Part shown: positions 62,301 through 64,000 of the stretch, piece by piece
How positions within the stretch are numbered: position 1 is the first letter of the stretch
How the letters are laid out: each line of letters begins with the position of its first letter
Assembly (NCBI RefSeq): GCF_029227915.1
Contig: NC_079881.1
Coordinates: 1 to 64,000, forward strand
DNA: 64,000 nucleotides
Source of the DNA: Hydractinia symbiolongicarpus
Taxonomy: Eukaryota; Cnidaria; Hydrozoa; Anthoathecata; Hydractiniidae
Direction: 5' to 3'
Made by a program: the position numbers and the translations under genes
The notes under the pieces: model-generated
The model's input: only the letters and a program-made list of their open reading frames with translations
Told to the model about the DNA's origin: nothing
The model's database searches: none

Positions 62301-64000
62301 GAAATCGCGGGTTTTCGTTTGCCGGCGATTAAACCACTTTCATTAAGCGTCTCATCAAAAATGAAAACATTTCTAAAAAGTACAAGTGTTATGCGTTTTA
62401 GTGGTGAAAAAATAATTTAAAAAATCGTTCGGGAAATAAGTTTACTCCCTAGTTACCTTCTTTGTATTTTTTTGACTATACGGGCCGAGTCCGGGATTTA
62501 CGGGAAATCGCGGGTTTTCGTTTGCCGGCGATTAAACTTCTTTTATTCAGCGTCTCATCAAAAATGAAAACATTTTTAAAAACTACAAGTCTCGTGGGCT
62601 TTAGTGGTGAAATAATAATTTAAAAAATCGTTCGGGAAATGAGTTTACTCCCTGGGTACTTTCTTTGTATACTTTTGACTATACGGGTCGAGTCCAGGGT
62701 TTACGGGAAATGGCGGGTTTTCGTTTGCCGGCGATTAAACTTCTTTTATTCAGCGTCTCATCAGAAATGAAAACATTTATGAAAACTACAAGTCTCATGC
62801 GTTTTAGTGGTGAAAAGATAATTTAAAAAATCGTTTTGGAAATGAGTTTACTCCCTGGGTACTTCCTTTGTATACTTTTGACTATACGGGCCGAGTCGGG
62901 GATTTACGGGAAGTCGCGGGTTTTCGTTTGCCGGCGATTAAACTTCTTTTATTCAGCGTCTCATCAAAAATGAAAACATTTTTAAAAACTACAAGTCTCA
63001 TGTGCTTTAGTGCTGAAAAAATAATTTAAAAAATCGTTCGGGAAATGAGTTTACTCCCTGGGTACTTCCTTTGTATACTTTTGGCTATACGGGCCGAGTC
63101 CGGGGTTTACGGAAAATGGCGGGTTTTCGTTTGCCGGCAATTAATCTCCTTTTATTCAGCGTCTCATCAAAAATGAAAACATTTTTGAAAACTACAAGTC
63201 TCATGCGTTTTAGTGGTGAAAAGATAATTTAAAAAATCGTTTTGGAAATGAGTTTACTCACAGGGTACTTTCTTTGTATACATTCGACTACACGGGCCAA
63301 GCCCGGGATTTACGGGAAATCGCGGGTTTTCGTTTGCCGGCGATTAAACCACTTTCATTAAGCGTCTCATCAAAAATGAAAACATTTCTGAAAACTACAA
63401 GTCTCATGCGTTTTAGTGATGAAAAAGTAATTTAAAAAATCGTTCGGGAAATGAGTTTACTCCCTGGGTACTTCCTTTGTATACTTTTGACTATACGGGC
63501 CGAGTCCGGGATTTACGGGAAATCGCGGGTTTTCGTTTGCCGGCGATTAAACTTCTTTTATTCAGCGTCTCATCAAAAATGAAAACATTTTTAAAAACTA
63601 CAAGTCTCGTGGGCTTTAGTGGTGAAATAATAATTTAAAAAATCGTTCGGGAAATGAGTTTACTCCCTGGGTACTTTCTTTGTATACTTTTGACTATACG
63701 GGCCGAGTCCAGGGTTTACGGGAAATGGCGGGTTTTCGTTTGCCGGCGATTAAACTTCTTTTATTCAGCGTCTCATCAAAAATGAAAACATTTTTAAAAA
63801 CTACAAGTCTCATGTGCTTTAGTGCTGAAAAAATAATTTAAAAAATCGTTCGGGAAATGAGTTTACTCCCTGGGTACTTCCTTTGTATACTTTTGGCTAT
63901 ACGGGCCGAGTCCGGGGTTTACGGAAAATGGCGGGTTTTCGTTTGCCGGCAATTAAACTTCTTTTATTCAGCGTCTCATCAAAAATGAAAACATTTTTGA
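59361..64000 (+). repeat. Array III beyond block 2, with a 5-monomer duplication
   Basis: About 4.6 kb of satellite reusing monomer types from blocks 1 and 2. A stretch at about 59865-60540 recurs at 60880-61555 with offset 1015 bp (5 monomers). It is marked by GTGTTATGCGTTTTAGTGGT (59951 and 60966), TTTTGAGTATACGGG and TTCAGGGTCTCATC (near 60517 and 61532). TTTTGAGTATACGGG also occurs 609 bp earlier. No gene or other element was seen. Confidence 0.85.

Larger units (their letters stand above)
25217..64000 (+). repeat. Subtelomeric satellite array III (203-bp monomer, runs off window)
   Basis: About 191 monomers lie in + orientation and the array is still continuing at 64000. No interruption by other DNA was seen. 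Monomers are more varied than in array I, and block copies of 2, 3, 4, 5, 6, 7, 8 and about 53 monomers can be traced by private variants. There is no stable single higher-order unit across the whole array. Open frames of 60-120 codons appear in both strands only because some monomers lose stops at particular variants. They have no codon-use or start-site support. Confidence 0.97.

Noticed and set aside
9489-63000. Dozens of 60-122 codon open frames in the satellite (for example 9489-9794 +, 33434-33802 +, 55292-55525 -)
   Set aside because: All are translations of the same 203-bp monomer and recur with the repeat. Several overlap in both strands (26741-27031 + and 26755-26970 -). They depend on chance loss of stops and show no conserved start or domain.
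7755-64000. CRISPR array (regular repeats)
   Set aside because: There are no repeat/spacer alternations. The whole 203-bp unit is repeated, and the telomere marks a eukaryotic chromosome end.
7755-64000. CENP-B box in the monomer
   Set aside because: ATTCGACTATACGGG looks similar, but TTCG and CGGG are separated by 6 rather than 7 bases and the required central A is not in place. It does not fit the NTTCGNNNNANNCGGGN pattern, and a telomere-adjacent array is not expected to be centromeric.

Overview
This window is a eukaryotic chromosome end with no recognisable gene. Bases 1-7754 are an almost perfect telomere of CCCTAA on the + strand (TTAGGG on the - strand). Everything from 7755 to 64000 is one AT-rich (about 38% GC) tandem satellite with a 203-bp monomer, roughly 277 copies. 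The only non-satellite DNA beyond the telomere is a spacer of about 57 bp at 25160-25216. TTAGGG telomeres occur in vertebrates, many non-arthropod invertebrates, filamentous fungi, various protists and some Asparagales, so the sequence does not fix the species. It argues against nematodes (TTAGGC), most insects (TTAGG) and most plants (TTTAGGG). CpG is not depleted in the satellite.

Layout. (1) 1-7754: telomere, with one off-pattern unit at 98-104. (2) 7755-11119: satellite array I, + orientation, built on a 2428-bp (12-monomer) higher-order repeat. (3) 11120-25159: array II, - orientation. It contains a small templated inverted insertion at 20820-20891. (4) 25160-25216: non-satellite spacer with a stem-loop at 25181-25205. 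(5) 25217-64000: array III, + orientation, continuing past the window. Array III holds a segmental tandem duplication (36245-46775 and 47004-59360). The two copies differ by three whole-monomer-number changes: +1623 bp (8 monomers), -1218 bp (6) and +1421 bp (7). The length difference is fully accounted for: 10531+1623-1218+1421=12357.

The most interesting structure is a terminal palindrome. Bases 7751-11119 are mirrored by 11823-15191 (paired positions sum to 22942) around a 703-bp asymmetric centre at 11120-11822. Every private variant I checked in the left arm is matched at its exact mirror position in the right arm. The fusion point shows 2 bp of microhomology (TG). The telomere begins exactly where the satellite reads CTAAG, with 4 bp shared with the telomeric repeat. 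I infer a history of sister-chromatid fusion or fold-back of a broken end, a second break, and telomere addition at a TTAG 3' end. In short, this looks like a fossil breakage-fusion event capped by a new telomere. An assembly or long-read fold-back artefact is the main alternative.

Short open frames throughout the satellite are by-products of the 203-bp repeat; many occur in both orientations over the same monomer. The only long open frame, on the - strand from 7800 to 94, is the valine-arginine reading of TTAGGG and is not annotated as a gene. It does have the orientation of a TERRA transcript and starts with an in-frame ATG in the first satellite monomer.
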